64,000 nucleotides of DNA from NCBI RefSeq assembly GCF_012726265.1, contig NZ_JAASAG010000012.1, positions 186,001-250,000 on the forward strand. Reading direction: 5' to 3'. This DNA comes from Streptomyces sp. HNM0575. Lineage in GTDB: Bacteria > Actinomycetota > Actinomycetes > Streptomycetales > Streptomycetaceae. This document shows, one piece after another, positions 8,388 through 17,525 of this stretch; position 1 is the stretch's first letter; each line of letters begins with the position of its first letter. A program made the translations under genes and the position numbers. The notes under the pieces were generated by a model, which was not told the DNA's origin, made no database searches, and saw only the letters and a program-made list of their open reading frames with translations.

Positions 8388-9143
8388 GTGACCCGCAGGG
8401 ACACCGTGCGCGCCGCGACCGGGAACACCAGGGAAAGCGTGCGGCACGCAGCGGAAGTCATGGCGCCCTACGCAGAGAGTGCCAGGGACACCGCAGTGCA
8501 GTACGCGCACGAGGCGGGAGCGCGGCTGGGGCCGAAGGTCTCGTACGCCGCGCGTCAGGCCCGTACCTCGGCGCGTGACGGGTACGACCAGCTCGTCGTG
8601 CCCCGTATCGCCAAGGCCCGCAAGAGCCTGCCGCCCGAGCTCGACAAGGCGGCGACCAAGGCCGCCAAGCGCACCCGCAAGGCCGCTCGCAAGGCGAGCG
8701 ACTACGCCGCACCGCGCATCGAGAACGCCGTAGCCGAAGCCCGCAGCGCCTCGGGGCCGGTGCGGGACGAGGCCGCTTCGCGTGGCGCTGCGGCGTTCGC
8801 CGCCCTTCGCGGACAGGTCTCGGCGAAGGAGATCGAGAAGCTCGTGCGCAAGCGCGACAAGCGTGCGCGCAGGGGACGGCTGGCCAGGCGGCTCGGTCTG
8901 CTGGGCCTGCTGGCGGGCGGCGCGTACGCCGCCTGGCGCTGGTGGGACAAGCAGGCCAACCCCGACTGGCTCGTCGAGCCCCCGGAGGCCACGGAGGTCG
9001 GCGACCGGGCTCCGCTGTCGTCGGTCGGCGGCGCCGCCGCGGCCGAACGGCGCGCGGGCGACGGGCAGCTCGACCCCGAGGTCGAGGCCAAGGCGAAGGA
9101 GGAGAGGGAGGCCGAGGCGAAGGCGAAGAGGCGCGGACGTTAG
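8388..9143 (+). CDS. DUF5324-like membrane-associated protein (251 aa)
   Basis: Ala/Arg/Lys-rich protein with a long amphipathic helical N-terminal half (repeated 'AR', 'AAKA', 'YAAPRIE' segments, about residues 10-165). One hydrophobic helix follows (LLGLLAGGAYAAWRWW, about residues 170-186), then a charged C-terminal tail of Glu/Lys/Ala repeats. It matches the DUF5324 type found only in streptomycetes and relatives, as far as can be judged without a search. Start is GTG at 8388 behind a good GAGGAGGT ribosome-binding site. Function is unknown; composition suggests a protein lying on the membrane or binding nucleic acid. Confidence 0.75.
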   Translation: MTRRDTVRAATGNTRESVRHAAEVMAPYAESARDTAVQYAHEAGARLGPKVSYAARQARTSARDGYDQLVVPRIAKARKSLPPELDKAATKAAKRTRKAARKASDYAAPRIENAVAEARSASGPVRDEAASRGAAAFAALRGQVSAKEIEKLVRKRDKRARRGRLARRLGLLGLLAGGAYAAWRWWDKQANPDWLVEPPEATEVGDRAPLSSVGGAAAAERRAGDGQLDPEVEAKAKEEREAEAKAKRRGR

Positions 9144-9588
9144 CCGGCACGCGCCGCAGAGCGGGCGGGGCGGGCGGACGTTTCGGCCGGACGCTTTCAA
9201 CCGGACGCTTTCGGCCGGCCGCAGTCATGGGTCCGGCGGGCATCAGGGATGTCCGCCGGGCCCGTTTGTGTCCGTATGCCCATGGACGTCGACTCCCGTG
9301 TACGTATGCGTCTCCGCGGCCGCGTGTGCGCGCCCGTGGGCCGTACGCCCTTCATGTCCTTGCTTCCGGCTGCCCAGGGCGACTCGGGTACGACCGTTTA
9401 CGCAGGTCCGCTCGCACGCGGGGTCTGCGGCAGGCCGTCCGTGGTGGGTCGGCGTCGGCGGTCCGAACTCGGCTTCGTAGGCTCGAAGTTGGTCCGTACC
9501 GCGGCCGTCCGCCGTCGCGCAGCCCCCGGACCTCCATGCCCGCCGCAAGCCGCCCGCCGTCCCGGTCCCCGCCCACGAGGAACAACAG
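9144..9588. other. Intergenic region upstream of MMPL gene
   Basis: 445 bp without a convincing gene. It holds a short direct repeat (CCGGACGCTTTC at 9187-9198 and 9201-9212) and the hairpin listed at 9233-9259. The remainder presumably carries the MMPL promoter, but no clear -10/-35 pair was seen. Confidence 0.6.
9233..9259 (+). terminator. Hairpin downstream of DUF5324-like gene
   Basis: 12-bp arms (9233-9244 and 9248-9259) with one G-T pair and a 3-nt loop, about 90 nt after the upstream stop codon. Confidence 0.5.
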
Positions 9589-11772
9589 ATGCCGTCCGCA
9601 CAGCGCCTCACCCGCTGGATCACCCCGGTCGTCCTGCTCGTCGTCTGGCTGATCCTCGGCGGTCTGCTGGGCCCGTACGCCGGGAAGCTCAGCGACGTCG
9701 CCACCAACGACCAGTCGTCCTTCCTGCCGCGCGGCGCCGAGTCCACGCGGGCCATGAACGCCCAGAAGTCCTTCCAGGACAACGACACACTGCCCGCCGT
9801 CGTCATCTGGACCGTCCGCGAGGGCACGATCGACCGGCAGCAGCGCGAGGCCGCGGCCCGCTCGCTCGCCTCGCTCGCCGGTGACCACGGAATCGTCGGC
9901 AGGCCCTCGCCGGTGCTCCCCAGCAAGGACGGCCGCGCCCTCCAGGGCTCCGTGCAGCTCCGCGGCGATCTCGGGCACGCGCTGCCGGACGTGCTCGACG
10001 ACGTACGCGACACCGCCGGCCGTGTGCAGGGGACGGAGACGCACATCACGGGACCGGCGGCGACACAGGCGGATCTGTCCGACGCGTTCGCCGGGATCGA
10101 CGGGATCCTCCTCGTCGTCGCGCTCGTCGTCGTCCTGCTGATCCTCCTGCTGGTGTACCGGAGCGTCCTGCTGCCGGTGATCATCATCCTCGGCGCCGTC
10201 TTCGCCCTGGCCCTGGCGTGCGCGGTGGTCTACGAGCTGGCGAAGGAGGACGTCGTAAGAGTCGACGGGCAGGTGCAGGGCATCCTGTCGATCCTCGTCA
10301 TCGGCGCCGCCACGGACTACGCGCTGCTGCTCTCCGCCCGTTTCCGCGAGGAACTCGCCGCGCACGGCGAGCGGTTCGCCGCGATGCGCGCGACGCTGCG
10401 ACGCTCGGCCGGCGCGATCACGGCGAGCGCCGCCACCGTCGCGCTCGGCGTGCTCGCGATGCTGCTGAGCGACCTGACGAACAACCGGGCGCTGGGACCC
10501 GTCGGGGCCATCGGCATCGCATGCGCCGTCGTCAGCACCCTGACGTTCCTGCCGGCGACCCTCGTACTCGTCGGACGTGCCGCGTACTGGCCCGCCCGTC
10601 CCGAGCCGCCGGCCGCCGCGACCGCGCAGAACGGCGCGGAGGACGGCGCGCAGAACGGAGCGAAGGACACCGCTGACGCCGGTGCGACGGGCGGCGACGG
10701 GAGCGGCGGCGGCGAGCCGACGGCCGCGCCCATAAACGGCCTGTGGCGCCGCATCGCCGCCCGCGTCGACCGCACTCCGCGCCGGATCTGGGCGAGCACG
10801 CTGGTGGCGCTGATCGCCTGCGCCGCGTTCTCACCGCAGCTGAACTCACACGGGGTGCCGGTCGACGAGATGTTCGTCAAGGACGCCCCGTCCGTCACCG
10901 GGCAGCAAGCGCTCAGCGACCACTTCCCGGGCGGCTCGGGCAATCCGGCCGTGATCGTCGCCGACGCGGCCGCGGCACGGGACGTGACCAGGGCGGCCGC
11001 CCGCACGGAGGGCGTCGCGACGGCGGCACCCGTCACCGAGTCGGGGCGCCCGGGGCCCGGCAAGCCCCTCGTGTCCGGTGGACGCGTCCTCATCAACGCC
11101 ACGCTCGACGGCGGGGCTTCGAGCGACGAGGCCAAGCGGACGGTGGAGCGGCTGCGCACGTCGGTGCACGGGATCTCGGGAGCCCACGCGCTGGTGGGCG
11201 GCTACACCGCGCAGCAGCGCGACATCCAGACGACCGCCGAGCACGACCGGGCCCTCATCGTGCCCGTAGTGCTGCTGATCATCCTCGTGATCCTCGCGGC
11301 GCTGCTGCGCGCCCTGTTCGTACCGGTGCTGCTCGTGGCGACCGTGGCGCTCAACTTCCTCGCCACGCTGGGCGTCTCCGCGCTGGTCTTCCAGCATCTG
11401 CTCGGCTTCACGGCCACGGACGCGTCGGTGCCGCTCTACGCGTTCGTCTTCCTCGTGGCCCTGGGCGTGGACTACAACATCTTCCTGCTCACGCGCGTAC
11501 GCGAGGAGGCGCTCGTGCACGGCACCCGCGCCGGGATCCGCAGGGGCCTGACCACCACGGGCGGCGTGATCACCTCGGCGGGCGTCGTGCTCGCGGCGAC
11601 CTTCGCGGCGCTGGTGGTGATCCCGCTCTCCTTCCTCGTGCAGATCGCGTTCATCGTCGCGTTCGGGGTGCTGCTGGACACGCTCGTCGTGCGCTCGCTG
11701 CTGGTGCCCGCCCTCGCGCGCGACATCGGTCCTGCCGTGTGGTGGCCGGGCGCGCTGCGCCGCCGCGGCTGA
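9589..11772 (+). CDS. MMPL-family RND transporter (727 aa)
   Basis: Proton-driven membrane exporter of the MmpL/RND type, usually moving lipids or hydrophobic compounds. A first helix (PVVLLVVWLILGG) is followed by a periplasmic loop (about residues 30-180), a block of five helices with the GAATDYALLLSARFREE motif, a low-complexity cytoplasmic linker (residues about 345-385), then a second half with another loop, five helices and LGVDYNIFLLTRVREE. The duplicated TDYALLL/VDYNIFLL motifs are the conserved proton-relay segments. Length is typical. RBS ACGAGGA lies upstream of ATG 9589. No regulator is adjacent and the substrate cannot be told. Confidence 0.92.
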   Translation: MPSAQRLTRWITPVVLLVVWLILGGLLGPYAGKLSDVATNDQSSFLPRGAESTRAMNAQKSFQDNDTLPAVVIWTVREGTIDRQQREAAARSLASLAGDHGIVGRPSPVLPSKDGRALQGSVQLRGDLGHALPDVLDDVRDTAGRVQGTETHITGPAATQADLSDAFAGIDGILLVVALVVVLLILLLVYRSVLLPVIIILGAVFALALACAVVYELAKEDVVRVDGQVQGILSILVIGAATDYALLLSARFREELAAHGERFAAMRATLRRSAGAITASAATVALGVLAMLLSDLTNNRALGPVGAIGIACAVVSTLTFLPATLVLVGRAAYWPARPEPPAAATAQNGAEDGAQNGAKDTADAGATGGDGSGGGEPTAAPINGLWRRIAARVDRTPRRIWASTLVALIACAAFSPQLNSHGVPVDEMFVKDAPSVTGQQALSDHFPGGSGNPAVIVADAAAARDVTRAAARTEGVATAAPVTESGRPGPGKPLVSGGRVLINATLDGGASSDEAKRTVERLRTSVHGISGAHALVGGYTAQQRDIQTTAEHDRALIVPVVLLIILVILAALLRALFVPVLLVATVALNFLATLGVSALVFQHLLGFTATDASVPLYAFVFLVALGVDYNIFLLTRVREEALVHGTRAGIRRGLTTTGGVITSAGVVLAATFAALVVIPLSFLVQIAFIVAFGVLLDTLVVRSLLVPALARDIGPAVWWPGALRRRG

Positions 11773-11848
11773 GGGCGCCGTACGTGGTGAGCTGACGGCG
11801 GAGAGCCGCCGACGCGGCAAGTGCCGAGCCGCAGGAAGGACCAGCCCG

Positions 11849-13210
11849 ATGAGCGCTTCCGTCGCCCTGTTCACCGCGAATCTGCGGGTCCACGACAATC
11901 CGGTGCTGCGCGCCGCGCTCGACGGCCCGGACGAGGTCGTGCCGCTCTTCGTGATGGATACGGGCGTGAGCGCGGCGGGCTTCGACGTACCGAACCGGCG
12001 CGCGTTCCTCGCGGACTGCCTCGCCGATCTCGACCGCGGGCTGCGCGAGCGCGGCGGGCGCCTGGTGCTGCGCGGCGGCGACGTCGTAGCAGAGGCCCGC
12101 AGGGCGGCGGCCGAGTGCGGCGCGCGGCAGGTACACGTGGCGGGCGGCGTCAGCGGCTACGCACAGCGCCGCGAGGAGCGGCTGCGGCGCGGGCTGGAGT
12201 CGGACGGCAGGGAGCTGTGCGTTCACGACGCCGTCGTCACGGCGCTGCCGCCGGGCGAGGTGACTCCGCAGGGCCGGGACCACTTCGCCGTCTTCACCCC
12301 GTACTTCCGGCGCTGGGCCGCCGAGCGGCTGCGCCCGTCACTGGAGGCGCCGCGTTCGGTACGGGTCCCGGAGGGCGTCGCCTCGGAGGCGTTGCCGCAA
12401 CGGTCACGGGTGAAGGGCGTCTCGCCGGGAGCGCCGGCGGGAGGCGAGAGCGAGGGCCGCGCCCGCTTCGACTCATGGCGCAGGTCGTCGCTGAAGGCGT
12501 ATGCGGAACGCGCCGACGACCTGTCGGGCGATGCCACGTCCCGGCTGTCGCCGCATCTGCACTTCGGCACGCTCTCGGCCGTGGAGCTCGTGCACCGGGC
12601 CCGGAAGGCCGGGGGCGAGGGCGCCGAAGCCTTCGTACGGCAGCTGGCCTGGCGCGACTTCCACCACCAGGTGCTGGCGGCCAGACCCCGCGCCTCGTGG
12701 GAGGACTACCGTGCGCGCGGCGACAGTTGGCGGCACGACGAGAGGGAGATCAGGGCCTGGCGGGACGGACGCACCGGCTATCCCCTCGTCGACGCGGCGA
12801 TGCGGCAACTGCTGTACGAGGGCTGGATGCACAACCGGGCACGGCTGCTGACGGCGAGCTTCCTCACCAAGACGCTGTACACGGACTGGCGGGTCGGCGC
12901 ACGCCACTTCCTCGATCTGCTGGTGGACGGGGACGTGGCGAACAACCAGCTCAACTGGCAGTGGGTCGCGGGCACCGGCAACGACACCCGGCCCAACCGG
13001 GTGCTCAACCCGCTGACGCAGGCGAGGCGTTTCGACCGGGACGGCGAGTACGTGCGGCGCTGGCTCCCCGAACTCGCGGGCGTCGAGGGCCCCGCCGTAC
13101 ACCGGCCGTGGACTCTGCCCGAACGGGAACGGGCGCGGCTCGACTACCCGCCGCCCCTCGTGGACCTCTCGGAGGGCGCGGACCGCTTCCTCCGGTCGCG
13201 GGGAGGGTGA
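11849..13210 (+). CDS. phr: Deoxyribodipyrimidine photolyase, class I CPD (453 aa)
   Basis: Light-driven flavoenzyme that splits cyclobutane pyrimidine dimers in DNA. The N-terminal Rossmann-like antenna domain begins SVALFTANLRVHDNPVLRAA. The C-terminal FAD domain has SRLSPHLHFGTLS, LAWRDFHHQVL, the run through GWMHNRARLLTASFLTKTL, VANNQLNWQWVAGTGND and PNRVLNPLTQARRFD. These match CPD photolyases, including the Trp residues that carry electrons. Start is ATG at 11849 after an AGGAAGGA ribosome-binding site. It lies 76 bp after the MMPL gene and may be co-transcribed. Confidence 0.95.
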   Translation: MSASVALFTANLRVHDNPVLRAALDGPDEVVPLFVMDTGVSAAGFDVPNRRAFLADCLADLDRGLRERGGRLVLRGGDVVAEARRAAAECGARQVHVAGGVSGYAQRREERLRRGLESDGRELCVHDAVVTALPPGEVTPQGRDHFAVFTPYFRRWAAERLRPSLEAPRSVRVPEGVASEALPQRSRVKGVSPGAPAGGESEGRARFDSWRRSSLKAYAERADDLSGDATSRLSPHLHFGTLSAVELVHRARKAGGEGAEAFVRQLAWRDFHHQVLAARPRASWEDYRARGDSWRHDEREIRAWRDGRTGYPLVDAAMRQLLYEGWMHNRARLLTASFLTKTLYTDWRVGARHFLDLLVDGDVANNQLNWQWVAGTGNDTRPNRVLNPLTQARRFDRDGEYVRRWLPELAGVEGPAVHRPWTLPERERARLDYPPPLVDLSEGADRFLRSRGG

Positions 13211-13666
13211 CCGGTCGCGGCGTGACCGTCGGCACACGGCGGGGTGGCACTTCGCGCGGGTGAAGAACCGGGCGGCCGGAAGGCGCCGGTCCGCCACGGG
13301 CGGCACCGCTCGCCCGCACCCCGGCAGGCGGCTCAACACCCTTGCGGCGACGGCCTGTCCGGCGGCCCGGGTCCCATACGAGGAACACGGTTGCGGAGAC
13401 CGGGGACCGACGGCGGCCCGGACGCCCTGGGACGCGGCCCGGCCCACCGGGAGACGGACGGACGCCCTGCCGCACGACGGTGGGGAACAAGGCCCCGCAG
13501 ACGAAAAGCCGACCGCCACCACAACGGGACGCCGGGGGCGCGAGGGGCGAAGCCCCCCGCCAGGGGCCGCCGCGGGGCGAAGCACCCGCACCGCGAGGAG
13601 CCTCGCAAAGACGACGAGGGCGAACCGGATCCGCGCCTCCGCGGACTCGGTTCGCCCTCGCACTCG
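13211..13666. other. Intergenic region between photolyase gene and tRNA-Ala
   Basis: About 450 bp with no credible gene; the open frames are low-complexity and on shadow strands. It contains a small hairpin (GGGGCGAAGCCCC, 13544-13556) and the strong hairpin at 13615-13660. Confidence 0.6.
13615..13660. terminator. Terminator of tRNA-Ala
   Basis: Long inverted repeat with 21-nt arms (13615-13635 and 13640-13660), two mismatches and a 4-nt loop. It starts 7 nt after the 3' end of the leftward tRNA gene. Confidence 0.8.
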
Positions 13667-13739
13667 TGGAGCCTAGGGGAGTCGAACCCCTGACATCTGC
13701 CATGCAAAGACAGCGCTCTACCAACTGAGCTAAGGCCCC
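13667..13739 (-). tRNA. tRNA-Ala (anticodon TGC)
   Basis: 73 nt, read right to left. The acceptor stem GGGGCCT pairs with AGGCTCC (one G-U), the D-arm is TAGCTCAGTTGGTAGAGC, the anticodon loop TTTGCAT sits in a CTGTC/GGCAG stem, and the T-arm contains GGTTCGACTCC. The discriminator is A, and CCA is not encoded. A plausible -10 element TACTCT lies on the minus strand at 13750-13755. Confidence 0.96.
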
Positions 13740-13866
13740 GCTGCGCACAAGAGTACCGGCTCCACGGAGCGAATTCCGACCGGGTATCGCCCGCTGTCGG
13801 CGACCCTCCGTAGGATGCACGCAAGTTCGCGTCAGCGAAGTGCCAGGGGAGTCCAGGGGAGACGTG

Positions 13867-14421
13867 ATGGACGCAGCACAGCAGGAATCCACCGCCAAGG
13901 CGCGTGAGCTGCAAAGTCAGTGGTACGGCGAGCCGCTGGGGACCCTCTTCCGCCGGCTCATCGACGACCTCGGACTGAATCAGGCGCGGCTGGCGACCGT
14001 GCTGGGCCTCTCCGCGCCCATGCTGTCGCAGCTGATGAGCGGGCAGCGCGCGAAGATCGGCAATCCCGCGGTCGTACAGCGGGTTCAGGCTCTCCAGGAG
14101 CTCGCCGCGGATGTCGCCAGGGGGGAGGTCAGCGCGGCCGACGCGACGCAGCGCATGGACGAGGTGCGGCGCAGCGCGGGCGGCAGCGTGCTCAACAGCC
14201 AGGCGCAGGGGGCCACTTCGGGCACCGCGTCGCAGACCCCGGTGAAGCGGGTCGTACGCGAGATCCAGGCGCTGCTGCGTTCCGTCTCCGACGCGGCCGA
14301 CATCCTGGACGCGTCGTCCGCACTCGCCTCCACTCACCCGGAACTGGCAGAGTTCCTCCGGGTGTACGGGGCGGGGCGTACCGCGGACGCCGTGAAGCAC
14401 TACGAGTCGCATCAGAGCTGA
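13867..14421 (+). CDS. Helix-turn-helix (XRE-like) DNA-binding protein (184 aa)
   Basis: Putative transcription regulator. The HTH lies at about residues 30-60 (DLGLNQARLATVLGLSAPMLSQLMSGQRAKIGNP), typical of the Xre/Cro fold. A helical mid-part follows and then a C-terminal region ending FLRVYGAGRTADAVKHYESHQS. ATG 13867 is chosen because AGGGGAG lies 6 bp upstream; a GTG just before is possible. It precedes a Ser/Thr kinase gene on the same strand with a 157-bp gap that has its own repeats, so co-transcription is uncertain. The target is unknown. Confidence 0.85.
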   Translation: MDAAQQESTAKARELQSQWYGEPLGTLFRRLIDDLGLNQARLATVLGLSAPMLSQLMSGQRAKIGNPAVVQRVQALQELAADVARGEVSAADATQRMDEVRRSAGGSVLNSQAQGATSGTASQTPVKRVVREIQALLRSVSDAADILDASSALASTHPELAEFLRVYGAGRTADAVKHYESHQS

Positions 14422-14454
14422 GCCGCGGAAGCGGAGCAGGGCCGTTCGGTCCGT

Positions 14455-14545
14455 ACGGACCGGACCCGGACCGGACCCGGAACGTAACCGGGCACCGCAG
14501 CACACGCGACACACTCGCCCACGCAAGGGCACGGGCACGGGCACG
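14455..14545 (+). repeat. Short tandem repeats upstream of kinase gene
   Basis: Two tracts: an 11-bp-like unit (CCCGGACCGGA) repeated at 14455-14482, and GGGCAC hexamers at 14527-14545. They lie in the kinase leader. Possible causes are slippage or a binding-site array; nothing more can be said from sequence. Confidence 0.5.
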
Positions 14546-14578
14546 CGTACTGGCACACGCACAGGGGGACACAGCGGC

Positions 14579-15862
14579 ATGGGTGAGGTCTTCGCCGGGC
14601 GGTACGAACTGGCCGATCCGATCGGCCGCGGCGGGGTCGGCGCCGTCTGGCGCGCCTGGGACCGGCGCCGCGGGCGTTACGTCGCCGCGAAGGTGCTTCA
14701 GCAGAGCGACGCCCACTCACTGCTGCGCTTCGTACGCGAACAGGCCCTGCGCATCGACCATCCGCACGTGCTGGCACCGGCCAGCTGGGCAGCCGACGAC
14801 GACAAGGTCCTGTTCACCATGGACCTCGTCAGAGGGGGTTCGCTGTCCCATCTCATCGGCGACTACGGGCAGTTGCCGCCCGGCTTCGTATGCACCCTGC
14901 TGGACCAGCTGCTGTCCGGGCTGACCGCCGTGCACGCGGAGGACGTGGTGCACCGCGACATCAAGCCCGCCAACATCCTGCTGGAGCCCACCGGCAGGGG
15001 ACGCCCTCATCTGCGGCTCTCGGACTTCGGCATCTCCATGCGCAAGGGCGAGCCGCGGCTCACTGAGACCGACTTCGTGGTCGGCACGCCTGGTTACTTC
15101 GCGCCCGAGCAACTGATGGGCGCCGAGCCGGACTTCCCCGCCGACCTGTACGCCGTGGGCCTCGTCGCGCTCTATCTGCTGACCGGGCGGAGGCCCGACT
15201 CGCTGGAGATGGTGGCGCGTTACGAGCAGGGCGTACCGGCCGCGCCCGAGCGGGTCCCGGAGCCGCTGTGGCAGGTGCTGGGCCAGCTGCTCCAGCCGGA
15301 CCCGCAGCTGCGCTTCCGTACGGCCACGGGCGCGCGCAAGGCACTGGCCGGTGCAGCGGAGATGCTCGCCCCGGACGCCACCGCCGAGCAGGACGTCGTC
15401 GAGGTCTTCGACCAACTCGGGCCGCTGCCCGAGGGGTTCGGGCCGGACGGTCCGGTGGGCCCGGCGACTCCCGGTTCTCCGGCGCGGGTTGCGGCAGCGG
15501 CGGAGCCGTCGCCCACGGGAAGCTTCCATCTCGCCCCGCCGCAGGGCGCGTTCGGCGCTCCCGAGCAGCCGGGCACGCCACCGGCCCCGACCGCGGCCCC
15601 CGTACCGCCATCGGCCTCCGTACCGGCACCGGCCTCCGCACCCACGGCGTCGGCGCACCCGCATGCCGCCTACGGTCCCGTGCCCTCGCCGGGCGCCCCG
15701 CACGGACAGCCCGCCGGTGCGCCGGCCGCCACCCCGACGCTCCCCTCGGCGACCGCGGCGGCAGCGCGCAGGCCGGGACCGCCCCCGAAGGTCGCGGTCC
15801 CGGTCCTTCTCGTGGCGCTGGTCTGCCTGGCCGTCGGGATATGGGCCCTGGCCGTCTCCTGA
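14579..15862 (+). CDS. Membrane-anchored Ser/Thr protein kinase (427 aa)
   Basis: Hanks-type kinase with all key motifs: glycine loop GRGGVGAVW, the ATP-binding Lys in YVAAKVLQ, catalytic loop VVHRDIKPANILL, DFG in LRLSDFGIS, and the activation-segment end GTPGYFAPEQL. The catalytic domain covers about residues 8-265. A Pro/Ala-rich linker (about 280-395) leads to one C-terminal transmembrane helix (VPVLLVALVCLAVGIWALAV), with almost nothing outside, so the kinase faces the cytoplasm and lacks a sensor domain. RBS AGGGGGA lies upstream of ATG 14579. It may act with the HTH protein before it, which is a guess from adjacency. Confidence 0.92.
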   Translation: MGEVFAGRYELADPIGRGGVGAVWRAWDRRRGRYVAAKVLQQSDAHSLLRFVREQALRIDHPHVLAPASWAADDDKVLFTMDLVRGGSLSHLIGDYGQLPPGFVCTLLDQLLSGLTAVHAEDVVHRDIKPANILLEPTGRGRPHLRLSDFGISMRKGEPRLTETDFVVGTPGYFAPEQLMGAEPDFPADLYAVGLVALYLLTGRRPDSLEMVARYEQGVPAAPERVPEPLWQVLGQLLQPDPQLRFRTATGARKALAGAAEMLAPDATAEQDVVEVFDQLGPLPEGFGPDGPVGPATPGSPARVAAAAEPSPTGSFHLAPPQGAFGAPEQPGTPPAPTAAPVPPSASVPAPASAPTASAHPHAAYGPVPSPGAPHGQPAGAPAATPTLPSATAAAARRPGPPPKVAVPVLLVALVCLAVGIWALAVS

Positions 15863-15971
15863 GCGGTCCGTACTCCCGCCGTACCCCGCCGTGCCCCCGC
15901 CACCGGGCCGCGCCTGGAGCGTGTCCGCTGTGCCATTACGGGTTCCTGGTGCCCTTACGTTCCCGGTGCCC

Positions 15972-17525
15972 TTACGGCTCCTGTCCCGGTCCCTGCACTG
16001 GTCCCGCTCCCTGCCCGTGCCCCTGTGGCTGAGCGGAAGCCGGCGCTCCCGGCTGCGGCCGTAGCGGCACCGTCCCCGGCCGGTCGCCCTGTCCGGGCAG
16101 ACCACCGGGCGCGCCCGTCCCCCCGAGGAGACCACCCGTGGCACCGGCACCGCCGCCGAAGACCCCGCCCTCGGAACCCGGGCCCGGGCCCGCACCCGCC
16201 CGGCGCCGGGCCACCAGCGTCCACGCCGCCAGCACCAGGATCAGCAGCACACCCGCGCCGATGCCCGCGTAAGCGACGATCCTGAGGGTGTCGCTGCGCT
16301 CCGCCTCGGCCGCGCTCTGGCCCTTCTCCGCCTGTTCCCGGTCGTCCTCGCCGACGCCGAATCCGGCCGCTTGCGCGTCGCCCGCGTAGTCGGGCCCCTT
16401 CTCGGCCTTGCCGATGACGTCGATGCGCAGGGTCAGCGGCGCCGTCGACTTGAAGTACTTGGCCAGCTGCGGAGAGACGCGCACCGCCAGATAGTGCCAG
16501 CCCGCCACGCACGGCTCGCTGCCCGAGTAGGCGAAGCGGCTGGCGAAGTCCACCGGCGGCGTATAGACGCCGGCCTGCGCCGACTTGTCCGGTGAGTAGG
16601 ACACGAAGGAGGGATTGTCGAACTGCCCCCTCGCCGGGTTGTACGCCGTGACCCCGAAGCCGTCGTAGATCGTCGGCGGGTATTCGCCCGGCGAACTCGC
16701 GCTCCCCAGCTCGACCGCGGCGTTCAGGCGCTGCCCCCAGTCGACCGGCACCCGGTAGAAGCGCGTCTCGCCGGGCCGGATGCGGTCCTTCCAGACGCCC
16801 TTCGCGAGGGCGCCCGCGTCGCTGAAGCCGTTGCCGCCATGCGCCTTCCTGCTCTCGCCCGCGGTGACGGGGGCGGGCGTCTCCTCCGCGGAACCCGGGC
16901 TCTCCTCGGGTGCGGGCGGCGCGGCACCGGGGCCGCCCTTCAGCCCGGGCTCCGACATGTAGCGGATCTCCAGCGGCCAGCGCGCCGGATCGGAGTTCGC
17001 GGGGCTCTCGCGTTCGACGGAGAAGAGATACGAACCGGCCTTCTGGCATTCGTCGTCGGCGCCGATGATGCGGGTCGCGTAGTCCGCGATCGGATGGGCC
17101 TCGTTATCGGCGGCGAACTGCGGCTCGGCCGAACCGTCGCAGGTGCTGCCGTCGACGCTCTCCAGCTGGATCTTCAGGCCCTCGCCCACGCCCTTGACCC
17201 GCGCACCGGGCTTCGGGGCGGCGACCGCGGAGATGAACGCGCTGGACTTCGCATCCAAGTCCACGCGGTAGTACCGCTTGTCACCGCGGCCGATGGTGTC
17301 GGTGTACGAGCCGGGCCGGATCTCGGGGGCATCCCCGCTCCCGGCCGTGCCCTTGATCTGCTCGGCGTCCGCGTCGGTTTCATACGCCGGTACGTCACGG
17401 CCGCCGTCCGCGGGGGCCGCCACCGCCTGACCGGTCATGGCGGCCAGCAGGCACAGCGCCGCCGCAGCCGCGGACAGCGGAGCGGCCGTCCGTGCGGCCA
17501 CTCGTGCGGCGGCCGGTTTCGCCAT
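15972..17525 (-). CDS. Secreted type I membrane protein, unknown function (517 aa)
   Basis: Has a signal peptide (hydrophobic core LSAAAAALCLLAAMTGQAVA, then AAPADGG). A large extracellular part with paired 'GDKRYYRVDLDAK' and 'GETRFYRVPVDW' segments suggests two related beta-rich modules. One C-terminal transmembrane helix (YAGIGAGVLLILVLAAWTLV) precedes a Gly/Gln/Pro-rich cytoplasmic tail. The ATG at 17525 has a weak GGAG; GTG codons at 17570/17573 in the same frame have a much better GGGGGAG site and would add 15-16 basic residues to the signal peptide, so the true start is open. It is convergent with the kinase gene. No enzyme motif is seen; a surface or adhesion role is conceivable. Confidence 0.75.
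   Translation of the reverse strand: MAKPAAARVAARTAAPLSAAAAALCLLAAMTGQAVAAPADGGRDVPAYETDADAEQIKGTAGSGDAPEIRPGSYTDTIGRGDKRYYRVDLDAKSSAFISAVAAPKPGARVKGVGEGLKIQLESVDGSTCDGSAEPQFAADNEAHPIADYATRIIGADDECQKAGSYLFSVERESPANSDPARWPLEIRYMSEPGLKGGPGAAPPAPEESPGSAEETPAPVTAGESRKAHGGNGFSDAGALAKGVWKDRIRPGETRFYRVPVDWGQRLNAAVELGSASSPGEYPPTIYDGFGVTAYNPARGQFDNPSFVSYSPDKSAQAGVYTPPVDFASRFAYSGSEPCVAGWHYLAVRVSPQLAKYFKSTAPLTLRIDVIGKAEKGPDYAGDAQAAGFGVGEDDREQAEKGQSAAEAERSDTLRIVAYAGIGAGVLLILVLAAWTLVARRRAGAGPGPGSEGGVFGGGAGATGGLLGGTGAPGGLPGQGDRPGTVPLRPQPGAPASAQPQGHGQGAGPVQGPGQEP

Noticed and set aside
13544..13556. GGGGCGAAGCCCC hairpin as a separate terminator of the photolyase gene
   Set aside because: Short and 330 nt past the stop; kept only as a remark in the intergenic entry.
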